Positions 14,961 through 25,378 of a DNA stretch of 64,000 bases are shown here, in pieces (the first letter of the stretch is position 1; every line of letters starts with the position of its first letter). The position numbers were made by a program, and so were the translations under genes. This DNA is from Akkermansia muciniphila (GTDB lineage Bacteria; Pseudomonadota; Gammaproteobacteria; Burkholderiales; Burkholderiaceae_C). The stretch spans positions 1-64,000 of the forward strand of contig CALQKH020000015.1 in NCBI GenBank assembly GCA_943331105.2, read 5' to 3'. Under the pieces are notes generated by a model. That model searched no databases and was not told the DNA's origin. It worked only from the letters and a program-made list of their open reading frames with translations.

Positions 14961-15626
14961 TTAGGCGCTCTTGAGAAATTTCAAGAGGTCCGCCGGAGAA
15001 TCAATGTTCACATGGGCATTCCAGCGCGAAATATCGGTCTGTTGGCCCAAATAACCGTAGGTGGCGGCCACGGTGCCCATGCCTGCGGCAAGACCAGCGA
15101 CGATGTCGCGCTCGTCGTCACCCACGTACACACACCGCTTTGGGTCCACCGACAAGCGCCGTGCGGCCTCGAACAATGGCTCGGGATGCGGTTTGGCATG
15201 AGGGGTGGTGTTGCCGCTGACGATGGCACCGGCCGAGGCAAACAAAGGCATGGCTGCTGTGAGGGGGTCGGTGAATCGGCTGGATTTGTTGGTCACCACA
15301 CCCCAGGGCATGCCCAGCGCGACCAATTGGGCGATCATGTCGACCACGCCATCAAAAATGCGGGTGCGTTCGGTCATGCAGTTTTCGTAGTTGACGAAAA
15401 ACTCTTCTTTCATGGCCTCAAAGTCGGGGTGGTCAGGCGTCATGCCAAAAGCGATGCCCAGCATGCCGCGCGCTCCAGCGCCAGCCATATGTCGGTAATG
15501 ATCCAGTGGGTAAGACGACAAACCACGGCCAACGCGCATTTTGTCTACAGCAGCGCCCAAATCCGGGGCGCTGTCAATCAGGGTGCCATCCAAGTCAAAC
15601 AAGACGGCTTGTGCGTGGTGAAACAT
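14961..15626 (-). CDS. gph: HAD-family phosphatase, phosphoglycolate phosphatase / MupP type
   Basis: The 221-residue HAD hydrolase has motif I FDLDGTLIDS at residues 10-19, motif II in VVTNKSS, and motif III/IV in CVYVGDDERDI. The family dephosphorylates 2-phosphoglycolate; close relatives encoded beside ubiG in Pseudomonas are MupP, which dephosphorylates N-acetylmuramate 6-phosphate in cell-wall recycling. Sequence alone does not settle which. ATG 15626 lies two bases after the ubiG stop, so the pair is co-translated; the frame is open upstream only inside ubiG. Confidence 0.85.
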   Translation of the reverse strand: MFHHAQAVLFDLDGTLIDSAPDLGAAVDKMRVGRGLSSYPLDHYRHMAGAGARGMLGIAFGMTPDHPDFEAMKEEFFVNYENCMTERTRIFDGVVDMIAQLVALGMPWGVVTNKSSRFTDPLTAAMPLFASAGAIVSGNTTPHAKPHPEPLFEAARRLSVDPKRCVYVGDDERDIVAGLAAGMGTVAATYGYLGQQTDISRWNAHVNIDSPADLLKFLKSA

Positions 15627-15628
15627 GG

Positions 15629-16339
15629 TCAGGCTTTCCGGCAGGCCAGCATGTAGTTGACGCTGGTGTCTTGGCTGAGCCAATAGCGCTTGGTGAAGGG
15701 GTTGTATTCCATGCCTTTGAAGCCTTGAGCGTCCAGCCCGGCTTCGCGCGCCCAAGCGGTGAGTTCGCTGGGTTTGATCAAGCGGGCAAACTCGTGGGTG
15801 CCTTTGGGCAACAAATTGAGGATGTATTCCGCGCCGACAATGGCAAACAAGAAAGATTTGGGGTTGCGGTTGAGTGTGGAGAAAAACACCCAGCCACCGG
15901 GCTTGACCATTTGGGCACAGGCCCTGACCACAGCGGCCGGGTCGGGCACGTGCTCTAACATTTCCATGCAGGTGACCACGTCAAACTGCTCTGGCTGTTC
16001 GGCAGCCAGCTCCTCGGCGCTCGACTCGCGGTATTGCACGCCCTGAGTGCCCGCCTCAAGCGCATGCAATTGAGCCACTTTGAGCGACTTGGTGGCCAGG
16101 TCAATGCCCAGCACCTGAGCGCCTTTGCGCGCCATGGCATCGGCCAGGATGCCACCGCCACAACCGACGTCCACCACCTTCAGACCGGTCAAAGGCACCA
16201 AACCGTGGATCCACTCGAGGCGCAGCGGGTTGATCTGGTGCAGGGGACGAAATTCGCTTTCAGGGTCCCACCAACGGTGGGCCAGGTCAGAAAACTTGGC
16301 CAGTTCGGCCGGATCGACGTTGGAATTGCTTGTAGTCAT
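15629..16339 (-). CDS. ubiG: Ubiquinone biosynthesis O-methyltransferase
   Basis: The 236-residue SAM-dependent methyltransferase carries VVDVGCGGGILADAMA (motif I, about residues 55-70) and the family features FSDLAHRWWDPESEF near the N-terminus and GMEYNPF toward the C-terminus. UbiG performs both O-methylation steps in ubiquinone synthesis. ATG 16339 is chosen because it gives the usual length; an in-frame upstream extension contains no ribosome binding site. It is followed after two bases by the phosphatase gene, and a terminator at 16387-16414 separates it from the OmpA-family gene. Confidence 0.93.
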   Translation of the reverse strand: MTTSNSNVDPAELAKFSDLAHRWWDPESEFRPLHQINPLRLEWIHGLVPLTGLKVVDVGCGGGILADAMARKGAQVLGIDLATKSLKVAQLHALEAGTQGVQYRESSAEELAAEQPEQFDVVTCMEMLEHVPDPAAVVRACAQMVKPGGWVFFSTLNRNPKSFLFAIVGAEYILNLLPKGTHEFARLIKPSELTAWAREAGLDAQGFKGMEYNPFTKRYWLSQDTSVNYMLACRKA

Positions 16340-16386
16340 GGGTTCCAATTGTCGGTGAACAGGCCCACACATCGAACGACAGACGA

Positions 16387-16414
16387 AAAAAAGCCCCATT
16401 GCTGGGGCTTTTTT
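16387..16414 (-). terminator. Intrinsic terminator after OmpA-family gene
   Basis: AAAAAAGCCCCA (16387-16398) pairs with TGGGGCTTTTTT (16403-16414) over a four-base loop, with a thymidine run on either strand. It lies just past the stop of the OmpA-family gene and before ubiG. Confidence 0.9.
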
Positions 16415-16431
16415 GGAAATCCGGTGAGGGA

Positions 16432-17127
16432 TTAGCGGTTAGGGCGTGTGCCGACCACTTCGATTTCAACGCGGCGGTTCTTGGAACGGCCAGCGGCTGT
16501 TTTGTTGTCAGCAACGGCTTGCTTCTCGCCCTTGCCTTCGGTGTAAACGCGGTTCTTTTCAATGCCCTTGGTCACCAAGTAAGCCTTGACAGCGTCAGCA
16601 CGCTTGACAGACAGCTTCTGGTTGTAAGCATCAGAGCCCACGGAGTCGGTGTGACCCACAGCGATGATGACTTCCAGGTTGATGCCTTTGACTTTGCCAA
16701 CCAGATCATCCAACTTGGCTTTGCCTTCGGCCTTCAAGACAGACTTGTCGAAGTCAAAGAAAGCGTCAGCAGCGAAAGTGACCTTGGTGGCTGCTGCGGG
16801 TGGCAGAGCAGGAGCGGCAGGAGCTGCTGGGCGAGCGGCAGGTGCGGGCGCAGCGGCTGGTGCTGGTGCTGGTGCTGGTGCTGGACGTGCAGCAGGTGCT
16901 GGAGCGGCAGCTGGGGCTGGGGCGGCTTTAGGAGCCACGATAGCACCATCGCAACCAGCGCCAGCAGTGGCGGGTGTCCAGTTGGCATTGCGCCAGCAAA
17001 GTTCGTTGGTACCGTTTTTCCAAACCGTACCGGAGCTGTCACGCCAGTTGTCAACAGTTTGCGCGCCAGCGGCGGTTGCGAGAGCTGCGGAGGCCAACAA
17101 CATCGCCACTTTGTTCAGTTTCTTCAT
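16432..17127 (-). CDS. OmpA-family outer-membrane / peptidoglycan-binding protein
   Basis: The 231-residue protein starts with a signal peptide (MKKLNKVAMLLASAALATAA, cut after about residue 22). A short domain of about 40 residues containing CW follows (WRDSSGTVW, NELCWRNANW), then an Ala/Pro-rich linker (about residues 60-110) and a C-terminal OmpA-like domain (about 115-225) with FFDFDKSVLK, VGHTDSVGSDAYN and RRVEIEV, which binds peptidoglycan. This architecture is typical of Burkholderiales OmpA-like proteins without the eight-strand barrel. GAGGAAG precedes ATG 17127. It is divergent from gyrA. Confidence 0.9.
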   Translation of the reverse strand: MKKLNKVAMLLASAALATAAGAQTVDNWRDSSGTVWKNGTNELCWRNANWTPATAGAGCDGAIVAPKAAPAPAAAPAPAARPAPAPAPAPAAAPAPAARPAAPAAPALPPAAATKVTFAADAFFDFDKSVLKAEGKAKLDDLVGKVKGINLEVIIAVGHTDSVGSDAYNQKLSVKRADAVKAYLVTKGIEKNRVYTEGKGEKQAVADNKTAAGRSKNRRVEIEVVGTRPNR

Positions 17128-17357
17128 GGTCTTCCTCTTAAGGGATAAAGCCGCAGACTCGCTGCGTGAAAATGACACATCAAGTGACCGTCACCTGATG
17201 CGTTGCGTTTTATTGTGCCATAGACCGTGCACTGGTCTGTCAAATGCCGGACTGACAACAAAGCTCTCATGCAAATGAATCACAAATGTTGCATGGACGC
17301 CACAGTGCCGTGCAACTAAAATGATCGCTTTCCATTGCGTCACTCTTTCCCTTATAT

Positions 17358-20033
17358 ATGACTCAGTTCGCCAAAGAAACACTGCCCATCAGTCTGGAAG
17401 AGGAAATGCGGCGCAGCTACCTCGATTACGCCATGAGCGTGATCGTTGGCCGGGCACTGCCCGATGCGCGTGACGGTCTCAAACCGGTCCACCGCAGGGT
17501 CTTGTTCGCCATGCACGAGCTGAACAACGACTGGAACCGCCCTTACAAAAAGTCAGCCCGTATCGTGGGTGACGTGATTGGTAAATACCACCCACACGGC
17601 GACCAGTCGGTGTACGACACCATCGTGCGGATGGCACAAGACTTCTCCATGCGCCACATGTTGGTGGACGGCCAAGGCAACTTCGGCTCGGTGGACGGTG
17701 ACAACGCTGCGGCGATGCGGTACACCGAAATCCGCTTGGCCAAGATCGCTCACGAGATGCTGGGCGACATCGACAAGGAAACCGTCGACTTCGGCCCCAA
17801 CTACGATGGCTCTGAAAAAGAGCCGCTGGTGTTGCCATCGCGCCTGCCCAACCTGCTGATCAATGGCTCGGGCGGTATTGCGGTGGGCATGGCCACCAAC
17901 ATCCCGCCGCATAACCTGAACGAAGTGGTTGACGCTTGCCTGCACCTGCTGCGCAACCCCGAAGCCTCGATTGACGAGTTGATGGAGATCGTGCCCGCGC
18001 CCGACTTCCCAACAGGCGCCATCATTTACGGCATGACCGGCGTCAAGGACGGCTACCGCACAGGTCGCGGCCGCGTGGTCATGCGGGCCAAGTGCCACTT
18101 CGAGGACATCGACAAAGGTCAGCGCCAGTGCATCGTGGTCGATGAGCTGCCTTACCAAGTCAACAAAAAGACCTTGCAAGAGCGCATGGCCGAGTTGGTG
18201 CACGAGAAGAAAATCGAAGACATCAGCCACATCCAAGACGAATCGGACAAATCGGGCATGCGCTTGGTGATCGAGCTCAAGCGGGGCGCGGTGCCTGAAG
18301 TGGTGCTGAACAACCTGTACAAGCAAACGCAGCTGCAAGACACATTCGGCATGAACATGGTGGCCTTGATCGACGGCCAGCCCAAGCTGTGCAACCTGAA
18401 AGACCTGATCCAGGTCTTCTTGCAGCACCGCCGCGAAGTGGTGACACGCCGCACCGTGTTTGAGCTGCGCAAAGCGCGAGACCGTGGCCATGTGCTGGAA
18501 GGCTTGGCTGTGGCTTTGGCCAACATCGACGATTTCATCGCCATCATCCGCGGCGCACCGACACCGCCTGTGGCCAAGGCCGAGTTGATGACCCGCGCCT
18601 GGGACAGCCAGATGGTGCGCACCATGCTGACCCGCGCACGCGACGATGGTTCGGTGGTCAATGCCGACGATTACCGCCCAGAAGGTCTGGAGCGCGAATA
18701 TGGTTTGGGCCAAGACGGTTTGTACCGTTTGTCAGACACCCAAGCGCAAGAAATTTTGCAGATGCGTCTCCAACGCCTGACCGGTTTGGAGCAAGACAAA
18801 ATCGTGGCCGAATACAAAGAGGTCATGTCCGAAATCGAAGACCTGCTGGACATCTTGGCCAAGCCAGAGCGCGTGTCCACCATCATTGGCGACGAGCTGG
18901 GTACCGTGCGCCAAGAATTTGGTCAGACAAAGATTGGTGCCCGCCGCAGCGAGATCGAGCACAGCGCGCAAGACCTGTCGACCGAAGACCTGATCACGCC
19001 CACCGACATGGTGGTGACCTTGTCGCACAGCGGTTACATCAAGAGCCAGCCCCTGTCCGAATACCGCTCACAAAAGCGCGGTGGTCGCGGCAAACAAGCC
19101 GCAGCCACCAAAGAAGACGACTGGATCGACCAACTCTTCATCGCCAACACGCACGACTATTTGCTGTGCTTCTCGAATCGTGGCCGATTGTATTGGCTGA
19201 AAGTCTGGGAAGTGCCTGCCGGCTCACGCGGTTCGCGCGGCCGCCCCATCATCAACATGTTCCCTTTGCAAGAAGGTGAAAAGATCAACGTGGTGCTGGC
19301 CCTGACCGGTGAAGCCCGTACCTTCCCCGACAACCAATATGTGTTCATGGCCACCTCCATGGGCACAGTCAAGAAGACCTCGCTCGATGAGTTCAGCAAC
19401 CCACGCAAGGGCGGGATCATCGCCGTCAACTTGGACGAGGGCGACTTTTTGATTGGTGCAGCCCTCACGGACGGCAAGCATGACGTGATGCTGTTCAGTG
19501 ACGGCGGCAAAGCTGTGCGCTTTGACGAAAACGACGTGCGTCCACTGGGCCGAAGTGCCCGTGGCGTTCGCGGCATGATGATCGAGGACCACCAAAGCGT
19601 GATCGCCATGCTGGTTTCGGAGCAAGAAAACCCCGATGCATCCGCAGAAGAGGCCAAAGCCCGCGCCAGCGTGCTCACCGCCACAGAAAACGGCTATGGC
19701 AAGCGCACCAGCATCACCGAATACACCCGCCACGGCCGTGGCACCAAGGGCATGATTGCCATCCAGCAGTCCGAGCGCAACGGCAAAGTTGTGGCCGCCA
19801 CCTTGGTGCACGCAGATGACGAAATCATGCTGATCACCGACACCGGTGTTTTGGTGCGCACCCGTGTGTCTGAAATTCGTGAGTTGGGTCGCGCTACGCA
19901 GGGCGTGACTTTGATTGGTCTGGACGAAGGAGCCAAGCTTTCTGGCTTGCAACGCATCGTAGAAAACGACGCGAATGCATCTGAAGGTGATACCGAGGCA
20001 CCCACGGACGACAGCGCACCTACAGCGGAATAA
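17358..20033 (+). CDS. gyrA: DNA gyrase subunit A
   Basis: The 891-residue protein has the topoisomerase IIA breakage-reunion domain with the active tyrosine Y122 (AAMRYTE) and, from about residue 530, the six-bladed C-terminal DNA-wrapping domain, including the GyrA box region QKRGGRGK. The quinolone region reads GDQSVYD at 81-87, with Gln at position 83 in place of E. coli Ser and Asp retained at 87. The tail is acidic and threonine-rich. With GyrB it introduces negative supercoils using ATP. It is followed within three bases by serC and is divergent from the OmpA-family gene across 230 bp. Confidence 0.98.
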   Translation: MTQFAKETLPISLEEEMRRSYLDYAMSVIVGRALPDARDGLKPVHRRVLFAMHELNNDWNRPYKKSARIVGDVIGKYHPHGDQSVYDTIVRMAQDFSMRHMLVDGQGNFGSVDGDNAAAMRYTEIRLAKIAHEMLGDIDKETVDFGPNYDGSEKEPLVLPSRLPNLLINGSGGIAVGMATNIPPHNLNEVVDACLHLLRNPEASIDELMEIVPAPDFPTGAIIYGMTGVKDGYRTGRGRVVMRAKCHFEDIDKGQRQCIVVDELPYQVNKKTLQERMAELVHEKKIEDISHIQDESDKSGMRLVIELKRGAVPEVVLNNLYKQTQLQDTFGMNMVALIDGQPKLCNLKDLIQVFLQHRREVVTRRTVFELRKARDRGHVLEGLAVALANIDDFIAIIRGAPTPPVAKAELMTRAWDSQMVRTMLTRARDDGSVVNADDYRPEGLEREYGLGQDGLYRLSDTQAQEILQMRLQRLTGLEQDKIVAEYKEVMSEIEDLLDILAKPERVSTIIGDELGTVRQEFGQTKIGARRSEIEHSAQDLSTEDLITPTDMVVTLSHSGYIKSQPLSEYRSQKRGGRGKQAAATKEDDWIDQLFIANTHDYLLCFSNRGRLYWLKVWEVPAGSRGSRGRPIINMFPLQEGEKINVVLALTGEARTFPDNQYVFMATSMGTVKKTSLDEFSNPRKGGIIAVNLDEGDFLIGAALTDGKHDVMLFSDGGKAVRFDENDVRPLGRSARGVRGMMIEDHQSVIAMLVSEQENPDASAEEAKARASVLTATENGYGKRTSITEYTRHGRGTKGMIAIQQSERNGKVVAATLVHADDEIMLITDTGVLVRTRVSEIRELGRATQGVTLIGLDEGAKLSGLQRIVENDANASEGDTEAPTDDSAPTAE

Positions 20034-20036
20034 GTG

Positions 20037-21128
20037 ATGGGGCGCGCTTTCAACTTCTCGGCGGGTCCCGCCGTCATGCCAGAGGCCGTGTTGCAGCAAG
20101 CCGCGTCTGAGATGCTGGACTGGCATGGCTCGGGAATGAGCGTGATGGAGATGAGCCACCGCGGCAAGGAGTTCATCAGCATTTACGAGCAGGCCGAAGC
20201 CGACTTGCGAGAGTTGTTGTCAGTGCCCGCCCATTTCAAGATACTTTTCATGCAAGGCGGCGGTTTGGCTGAAAACGCCATCGTGCCCTTGAACCTGTCG
20301 CAAGGCGGGGCCATGGACTTTGTGCTGACAGGCAGCTGGAGCCAAAAATCGCTCAAAGAAGCTGGCAAATACGGGCAAGCACGCGTGGCGGCTACGGCGC
20401 AAGCCGACGGCTTCACCACCCTGCCCGCGCCAGCCACTTGGCAAATTGGCGCTGACTGCCGCTACGTGCACATTTGTGGCAACGAGACCATCCACGGCGT
20501 GGAATTCCATGAGTTGCCAAACCTGAAGGCTCTGGGCTGCGACGCACCCTTGGTGGTCGATTTTTCCTCGCATGTGGCCTCGCGCCCAGTGGATTGGTCC
20601 CGCGTGGGCTTGGCGTTTGGTGGTGCACAAAAGAACTTGGGTCCTGCGGGTCTGACCTTGGTCATCGTACGCGAAGACCTGATCGGACATGCCCTGCCCT
20701 ATTGCCCCAGCGCCTTTGACTACAAACTGGTGAACGACCACCAGTCCATGTACAACACGCCGCCCACTTTCGGCATTTACATCGCTGGGCTGGTGTTCCA
20801 GTGGCTCAAACAACATGGCGGCATTGCCGCCATGGAGCAGCGCAACATCGCCAAGGCACAACTGTTGTACGACTTTTTGGACAGCTCCAGCTTGTTCGAA
20901 AACCGTGTTGCCAAAGACTGCCGCTCGCGCATGAACGTGCCTTTCTTTTTGCGCGATGAATCGCGCAACGACGCTTTTTTGGCGGGCGCCAAAGCGGCCA
21001 ACTTGCTGCAGCTCAAGGGCCACAAGTCGGTGGGTGGCATGCGGGCCAGCATCTACAACGCCATGCCACTTGAAGGCGTACAGGCGCTGGTGGCTTACAT
21101 GCGCGAATTTGAAAAAAAACAGGCCTGA
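20037..21128 (+). CDS. serC: Phosphoserine aminotransferase
   Basis: The 363-residue class V aminotransferase carries the pyridoxal-phosphate lysine K199 in [12 protein letters not shown] and the SerC N-terminus [11 protein letters not shown]. It converts 3-phosphohydroxypyruvate and glutamate to phosphoserine and 2-oxoglutarate, and also acts in pyridoxine synthesis. ATG 20037 is preferred over GTG 20034 because GGAA lies eight bases upstream. It follows gyrA by three bases and precedes pheA, an order found in many gamma- and betaproteobacteria. Confidence 0.97.
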   Translation: MGRAFNFSAGPAVMPEAVLQQAASEMLDWHGSGMSVMEMSHRGKEFISIYEQAEADLRELLSVPAHFKILFMQGGGLAENAIVPLNLSQGGAMDFVLTGSWSQKSLKEAGKYGQARVAATAQADGFTTLPAPATWQIGADCRYVHICGNETIHGVEFHELPNLKALGCDAPLVVDFSSHVASRPVDWSRVGLAFGGAQKNLGPAGLTLVIVREDLIGHALPYCPSAFDYKLVNDHQSMYNTPPTFGIYIAGLVFQWLKQHGGIAAMEQRNIAKAQLLYDFLDSSSLFENRVAKDCRSRMNVPFFLRDESRNDAFLAGAKAANLLQLKGHKSVGGMRASIYNAMPLEGVQALVAYMREFEKKQA

Positions 21129-21164
21129 AGCCCCACAACCAGGCCGCCAGAAAGAACTCGAGAC

Positions 21165-22265
21165 ATGAGCCAACAACCCATTCAGTCGCACGCCTTGGGC
21201 GCTTTGCGTGTGCAAATCGACGCACTCGACAAACAACTGCTGAGCCTGCTGAACCAGCGCGCCCATGTGGCCGAACAAGTGGGTGAGATCAAACGCGCTG
21301 AAGGCTCGCCTTTTTTCCGGCCCGATCGGGTGGCCCAGGTCATCGACAAGATCACCAGCGCCAACCCCGGCCCGCTCAAAAACGAACACGTCGCCACCAT
21401 CTGGCGCGAGATCATGTCGGCTTGCTTGGCCCTCGAAGCGCCACAGCGCGTGGCGGTGTTAGGCCCTCAGGGCACGTTTTGCGAACAGGCCGCGATCGAG
21501 TTTTTTGGCAGTGCAGCCAACTTGATTTATTGCGCCAACTTCGACGAGGTGTTTCATGCCACCGCTGCGGGCACGGCCCAGTACGGCGTGGTGGGCATGG
21601 AAAACTCCACCGAGGGCGTGGTGGCCCGATCGCTTGATTTGTTCTTGCGGTCGCCCGTGCATGTGGTGGGCGAAGTCAGCTTGCAGGTGCGCTTCAATTT
21701 GCTGCGTCAACTCAATTCAGATGCGAACATCGAAGTCGTGATGGCCCACCCGCAAGCGCTGGCCCAATGCCAAGGCTGGCTGTCCAAGCACCTGCCGCAT
21801 GTGGAGCGCCGTGCCGTGTCGAGCAACGCCGAAGGGGCCCGCTTGGCGGCCACCAACCCGGCTTGGGCGGCCCTGGCCAGCGAACGTGCCGCCAGCCAGT
21901 TTGGCCTGCACATCGTGCACCACGCCATCCAGGACGAGGCCTTCAACCGCACGCGCTTTGCCGTGATCACCCTGCCCCAGACCTTGGCCACACCACCGGC
22001 TTCGGGCAAGGACTGCACCAGCTTGGTGGTGTCTGTGCCCAACCGCCCGGGTGCGGTGCACGATTTGCTGGTGCCACTCAAAAGCAATGGGGTGTCCATG
22101 ACACGTTTTGAGTCGCGTCCGGCCAAATCGGGCCAGTGGGAGTATTACTTCTACATCGACCTGCAAGGCCACATCAGCGAGCCCCATGTGGCTGCGGCCC
22201 TGCAAGAGTTGCAAGGCCTTTGTGCTTTTTACAAGGTGCTGGGGTCTTACCCTGTACCAGAGTGA
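21165..22265 (+). CDS. pheA: Bifunctional chorismate mutase / prephenate dehydratase (P-protein)
   Basis: The 366-residue protein has a chorismate mutase domain at about 10-90 (LRVQIDALDKQLLSLLNQRA), a prephenate dehydratase domain at about 100-275 (VAVLGPQGTFCEQAA, ENSTEGVV, TRFAVI) and an ACT regulatory domain at about 285-366, whose ESRPAK signature indicates phenylalanine feedback control. It makes phenylpyruvate from chorismate. Its stop overlaps the GTG of tyrA as GTGA, giving translational coupling of the phenylalanine and tyrosine branches. Confidence 0.96.
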   Translation: MSQQPIQSHALGALRVQIDALDKQLLSLLNQRAHVAEQVGEIKRAEGSPFFRPDRVAQVIDKITSANPGPLKNEHVATIWREIMSACLALEAPQRVAVLGPQGTFCEQAAIEFFGSAANLIYCANFDEVFHATAAGTAQYGVVGMENSTEGVVARSLDLFLRSPVHVVGEVSLQVRFNLLRQLNSDANIEVVMAHPQALAQCQGWLSKHLPHVERRAVSSNAEGARLAATNPAWAALASERAASQFGLHIVHHAIQDEAFNRTRFAVITLPQTLATPPASGKDCTSLVVSVPNRPGAVHDLLVPLKSNGVSMTRFESRPAKSGQWEYYFYIDLQGHISEPHVAAALQELQGLCAFYKVLGSYPVPE

Positions 22266-23167
22266 GCGCAGTGAAGTTCCAACGCCTGGCCCTGATTGGC
22301 TGCGGCCTGATGGGCGGCTCCTTTGCGCTCGCCTTGCGCCAGGCCGGCCTGGTGGAGCACATCACCGGTTTCAGTGCCTCTGAAAAAACCCGCCAACGCG
22401 CCGTCGAGTTAGGTGTCATCGACCAAGGCTGCAACAGCTTGGCAGAGGCGGTGGTGGGTGCTGATTTGGTTTTGTTGGCGGTGCCCGTCGGTGCCATGCA
22501 CAGCAGCTTCTCTGTCCTGCGCGGCAGCCTATCGCCCACAGCCTTGCTGATGGACGTTGGCTCCACCAAGTGCGATGTGATCGCAGCGGCAAAAGCCGCT
22601 TTAGGCGAGCGCCTGAACTGCTTGGTGCCCGCGCACCCCATTGCAGGCAAAGAGGTGGCTGGCATTGAACACGCTGAAAGCACGCTTTACCAAGAGCGCC
22701 GCACCATCCTCACGCCTTTGTCACAAAACACCATTCGCCAAATTCAAACTGCAAGCGCGGTGTGGACCGCCATCGGCAGCCATGTGAGCCACATGACGCC
22801 CGAGGCGCACGACGCCACCTTCGCCGCGGTCAGCCATCTGCCTCACCTGTTGGCCTTTGCCGCGGTGAATGCCCTTGCCGCACAGCCGAAAGGCGCGGCA
22901 TTTTTGGAGATGGCAGGCCCGGGCTTTAGAGACTTTTCTCGCATTGCTGCCAGCGACCCCGCCGTTTGGCGCGACATCCTGAGCGCCAACAAGGTGGAAG
23001 TGCTTTCACAAATGGCGCACTTTCGGGCCGCGCTCGACAAGTTTGAAAACACCTTGAAGCAAGGCGACACCGCATCGCTGCAGCAATTGATTCAACACGC
23101 CAGCGAGGTGCGCTCGGCCTGGACGCTGCAAGCGGGCAACGCTTGCAACACCGCTTCTGAAGACTGA
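22262..23167 (+). CDS. tyrA: Prephenate dehydrogenase
   Basis: The 301-residue protein opens with a Rossmann site LALIGCGLMGGSFALAL and contains DVGSTK and HPIAGKE, features of the TyrA family. It oxidatively decarboxylates prephenate or arogenate with NAD(P), giving the tyrosine precursor. No ACT or chorismate mutase domain is fused. GTG 22262 overlaps the pheA stop; a second GTG at 22271 is a possible start. aroA-cmk follows after three bases. Confidence 0.92.
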   Translation: MSAVKFQRLALIGCGLMGGSFALALRQAGLVEHITGFSASEKTRQRAVELGVIDQGCNSLAEAVVGADLVLLAVPVGAMHSSFSVLRGSLSPTALLMDVGSTKCDVIAAAKAALGERLNCLVPAHPIAGKEVAGIEHAESTLYQERRTILTPLSQNTIRQIQTASAVWTAIGSHVSHMTPEAHDATFAAVSHLPHLLAFAAVNALAAQPKGAAFLEMAGPGFRDFSRIAASDPAVWRDILSANKVEVLSQMAHFRAALDKFENTLKQGDTASLQQLIQHASEVRSAWTLQAGNACNTASED

Positions 23168-23170
23168 CCC

Positions 23171-25180
23171 ATGTTCTCAACCGCCTTCCTAGACCTTCCC
23201 CCGCTGCAAGGCGCCTCTGGCACGGTCACCCTGCCCGGCTCCAAAAGCATCTCCAACCGCGTGCTGTTGCTTTCGGCGCTGTGCCAAGGCACCACCGTGG
23301 TCCACGACCTGCTGGACTCGGACGACACCCAAGTCATGCTGGCTGCGCTGCGCCAGTTGGACTGCGGCGTTCAGGTGAATGGCACCACGGTGACCATCAC
23401 CGGTTTGGGTGGACGCGCTTGGCCAACTGAAGCGATTGAATTTTTCATGGGCAATGCGGGCACGGCCATGCGGCCGCTCACGGCTGCGCTGGCGGTGCAT
23501 GGTGGTGACTTCACACTCAAAGGTGTGCCGCGCATGCACGAGCGCCCGATTGGTGACTTGGTCGACGCCCTGCGTGAGCTGGGCTGCACCATCGACTATT
23601 TGGGGAATGAGGGCTTCCCACCCTTGCGCATCGGCCAACCCCGGCTGCAACTGGATAAAGCCATCCCCGTGCGCGGCGATGTGTCCAGCCAGTTCCTCAC
23701 GGCTTTGTTGATGGCGCTGCCCTTGGCGGCACAAGACCGCGCCATCACCATCGAGGTGGTGGGCGAGCTCATCAGCAAACCCTACATCGAGATCACGCTC
23801 AACCTGCTGGCGCGCTACGGCATTGACGTGGAGCGCCAGGGCTGGGAACGCTTTGTCATCCCGGCTGGCAGCCGCTATCAGTCGCCCGGCACGATCCACG
23901 TCGAAGCCGACGCGTCTTCGGCCAGTTACTTCATCGCTCTGGGAGCCATCGCCAGCGGTGATGGCATCCGCATTCAAGGTGTGGGCGCCGATTCCATCCA
24001 GGGCGACATCCGCTTCATCGACGCCGCCGCCCAAATGGGCGCCCAGATCACCAGCGGCCCCAACTGGCTTGAGATTCAGCGCGGTGCATGGCCCCTGCAG
24101 GGCATCACGCTCGATTGCAACCACATCCCCGATGCCGCCATGACATTGGCCGTGATGGCGCTGTATGCCGACGGACCCACCACGCTGCGCAACATCGCCA
24201 GCTGGCGTGTGAAAGAAACTGACCGCATCGTGGCCATGGCCGCCGAAAGCCGCAAGCTGGGCGCCACAGTCGAAGAAGGCCCGGACTGGATCACCATTCA
24301 CCCACTTGCGCCAGGCCAGTGGCAACGTGCCAGCATCCACACTTACGACGACCACCGCGTGGCCATGTGTTTTTCGCTGGCGGCCTTCAACGCCGACCAA
24401 GTTCCGGTTCGCATCGAAGACCCCAAGTGCGTGGCCAAGACCTTCCCCGATTATTTCGAGGCGCTGTTCTCAGTGGCACACACCGAGGCAGCAAACATCC
24501 CGGTGATCTGCATCGATGGCCCCACCGCCTCCGGCAAAGGCACACTGGCCAGCCGTGTGGCTGCTAAGTTGGGCTACCACTACCTGGACTCGGGTGCGCT
24601 GTACCGAGTCACTGCCCATGCGGCCCTGCAAGCGGGCCTGACGCTTGAGCCGGTTGACGAAACGGCCATTGCCGACCTGGCCCGCAGACTGCCCGTGCGC
24701 TTTGAAGGTGAGCAGGTTTTGCTGAACAACGTGGATGTGACCGACGCGATCCGCAGCGAGCAAGGCGGCATGAACGCTTCCAAAGTGTCTGTGTTGCCAA
24801 CTGTGCGCGAGGCGCTGGTGCAGTTGCAGCACAGTTTTCAGCGCCTGCCTGGCCTGTTGGCCGACGGACGCGACATGGGCACGGTGATCTTCCGGAGCGC
24901 CCCCTTGAAGGTGTTTTTGACCGCCAGCGCTGCCAAACGCGCCGAAAGACGCCATAAGCAGTTGATTTTGAAGGGTTTTTCGGCTAATATCGACAGTCTT
25001 CGCGCTGATTTGGAAGCGCGCGACGCCCGGGACATGTCCCGCAGCGTGGCGCCCCTCAAGCCCGCACAAGATGCTTTGCAACTGGACAACTCGTCTTTGA
25101 CCATCGACACCTCGGTGGACCAAGTGATGATCTGGTGGCACAGCCGGCAAGTTTTCGGTCAACCAACCTGGCTTAATTGA
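23171..25180 (+). CDS. aroA-cmk: Fused EPSP synthase / cytidylate kinase
   Basis: The 669-residue protein joins two enzymes. Residues 1-about 435 are 3-phosphoshikimate 1-carboxyvinyltransferase (PGSKSISNR at the start, [15 protein letters not shown] and YDDHRVAMC), which makes 5-enolpyruvylshikimate 3-phosphate. Residues about 441-669 are CMP/dCMP kinase with the P-loop GPTASGKGT at 450 and [10 protein letters not shown]. Separate enzymes are usual in other phyla; the fusion is known in Burkholderiales. The link places aromatic synthesis and pyrimidine nucleotide supply in one polypeptide directly upstream of rpsA, where cmk normally sits. Confidence 0.95.
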   Translation: MFSTAFLDLPPLQGASGTVTLPGSKSISNRVLLLSALCQGTTVVHDLLDSDDTQVMLAALRQLDCGVQVNGTTVTITGLGGRAWPTEAIEFFMGNAGTAMRPLTAALAVHGGDFTLKGVPRMHERPIGDLVDALRELGCTIDYLGNEGFPPLRIGQPRLQLDKAIPVRGDVSSQFLTALLMALPLAAQDRAITIEVVGELISKPYIEITLNLLARYGIDVERQGWERFVIPAGSRYQSPGTIHVEADASSASYFIALGAIASGDGIRIQGVGADSIQGDIRFIDAAAQMGAQITSGPNWLEIQRGAWPLQGITLDCNHIPDAAMTLAVMALYADGPTTLRNIASWRVKETDRIVAMAAESRKLGATVEEGPDWITIHPLAPGQWQRASIHTYDDHRVAMCFSLAAFNADQVPVRIEDPKCVAKTFPDYFEALFSVAHTEAANIPVICIDGPTASGKGTLASRVAAKLGYHYLDSGALYRVTAHAALQAGLTLEPVDETAIADLARRLPVRFEGEQVLLNNVDVTDAIRSEQGGMNASKVSVLPTVREALVQLQHSFQRLPGLLADGRDMGTVIFRSAPLKVFLTASAAKRAERRHKQLILKGFSANIDSLRADLEARDARDMSRSVAPLKPAQDALQLDNSSLTIDTSVDQVMIWWHSRQVFGQPTWLN

Positions 25181-25378
25181 CCGAAAACGGCCACCCCAGC
25201 TTGCCCTGTGCAGGCTGACCTGAAGTTCCACCTGGCTCTCTTCGTGCAGCTTGCACACTGGCCAGATGGTTTTTTATAACCAACCGCGGCTCACGCCGCA
25301 AACCAATCGCCACTGTCAGCTCCTGGAAACGACGCATGTCGCGCTCGTCAGTCCTGAATTTGTGGATGAGGAAACACC

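Noticed and set aside
17553..18713. 386-codon minus-strand frame opposite gyrA
   Set aside because: This is an antisense frame of a GC-rich gene, with very high His/Gln/Val content and no homology or ribosome binding site. gyrA is certain on the plus strand.
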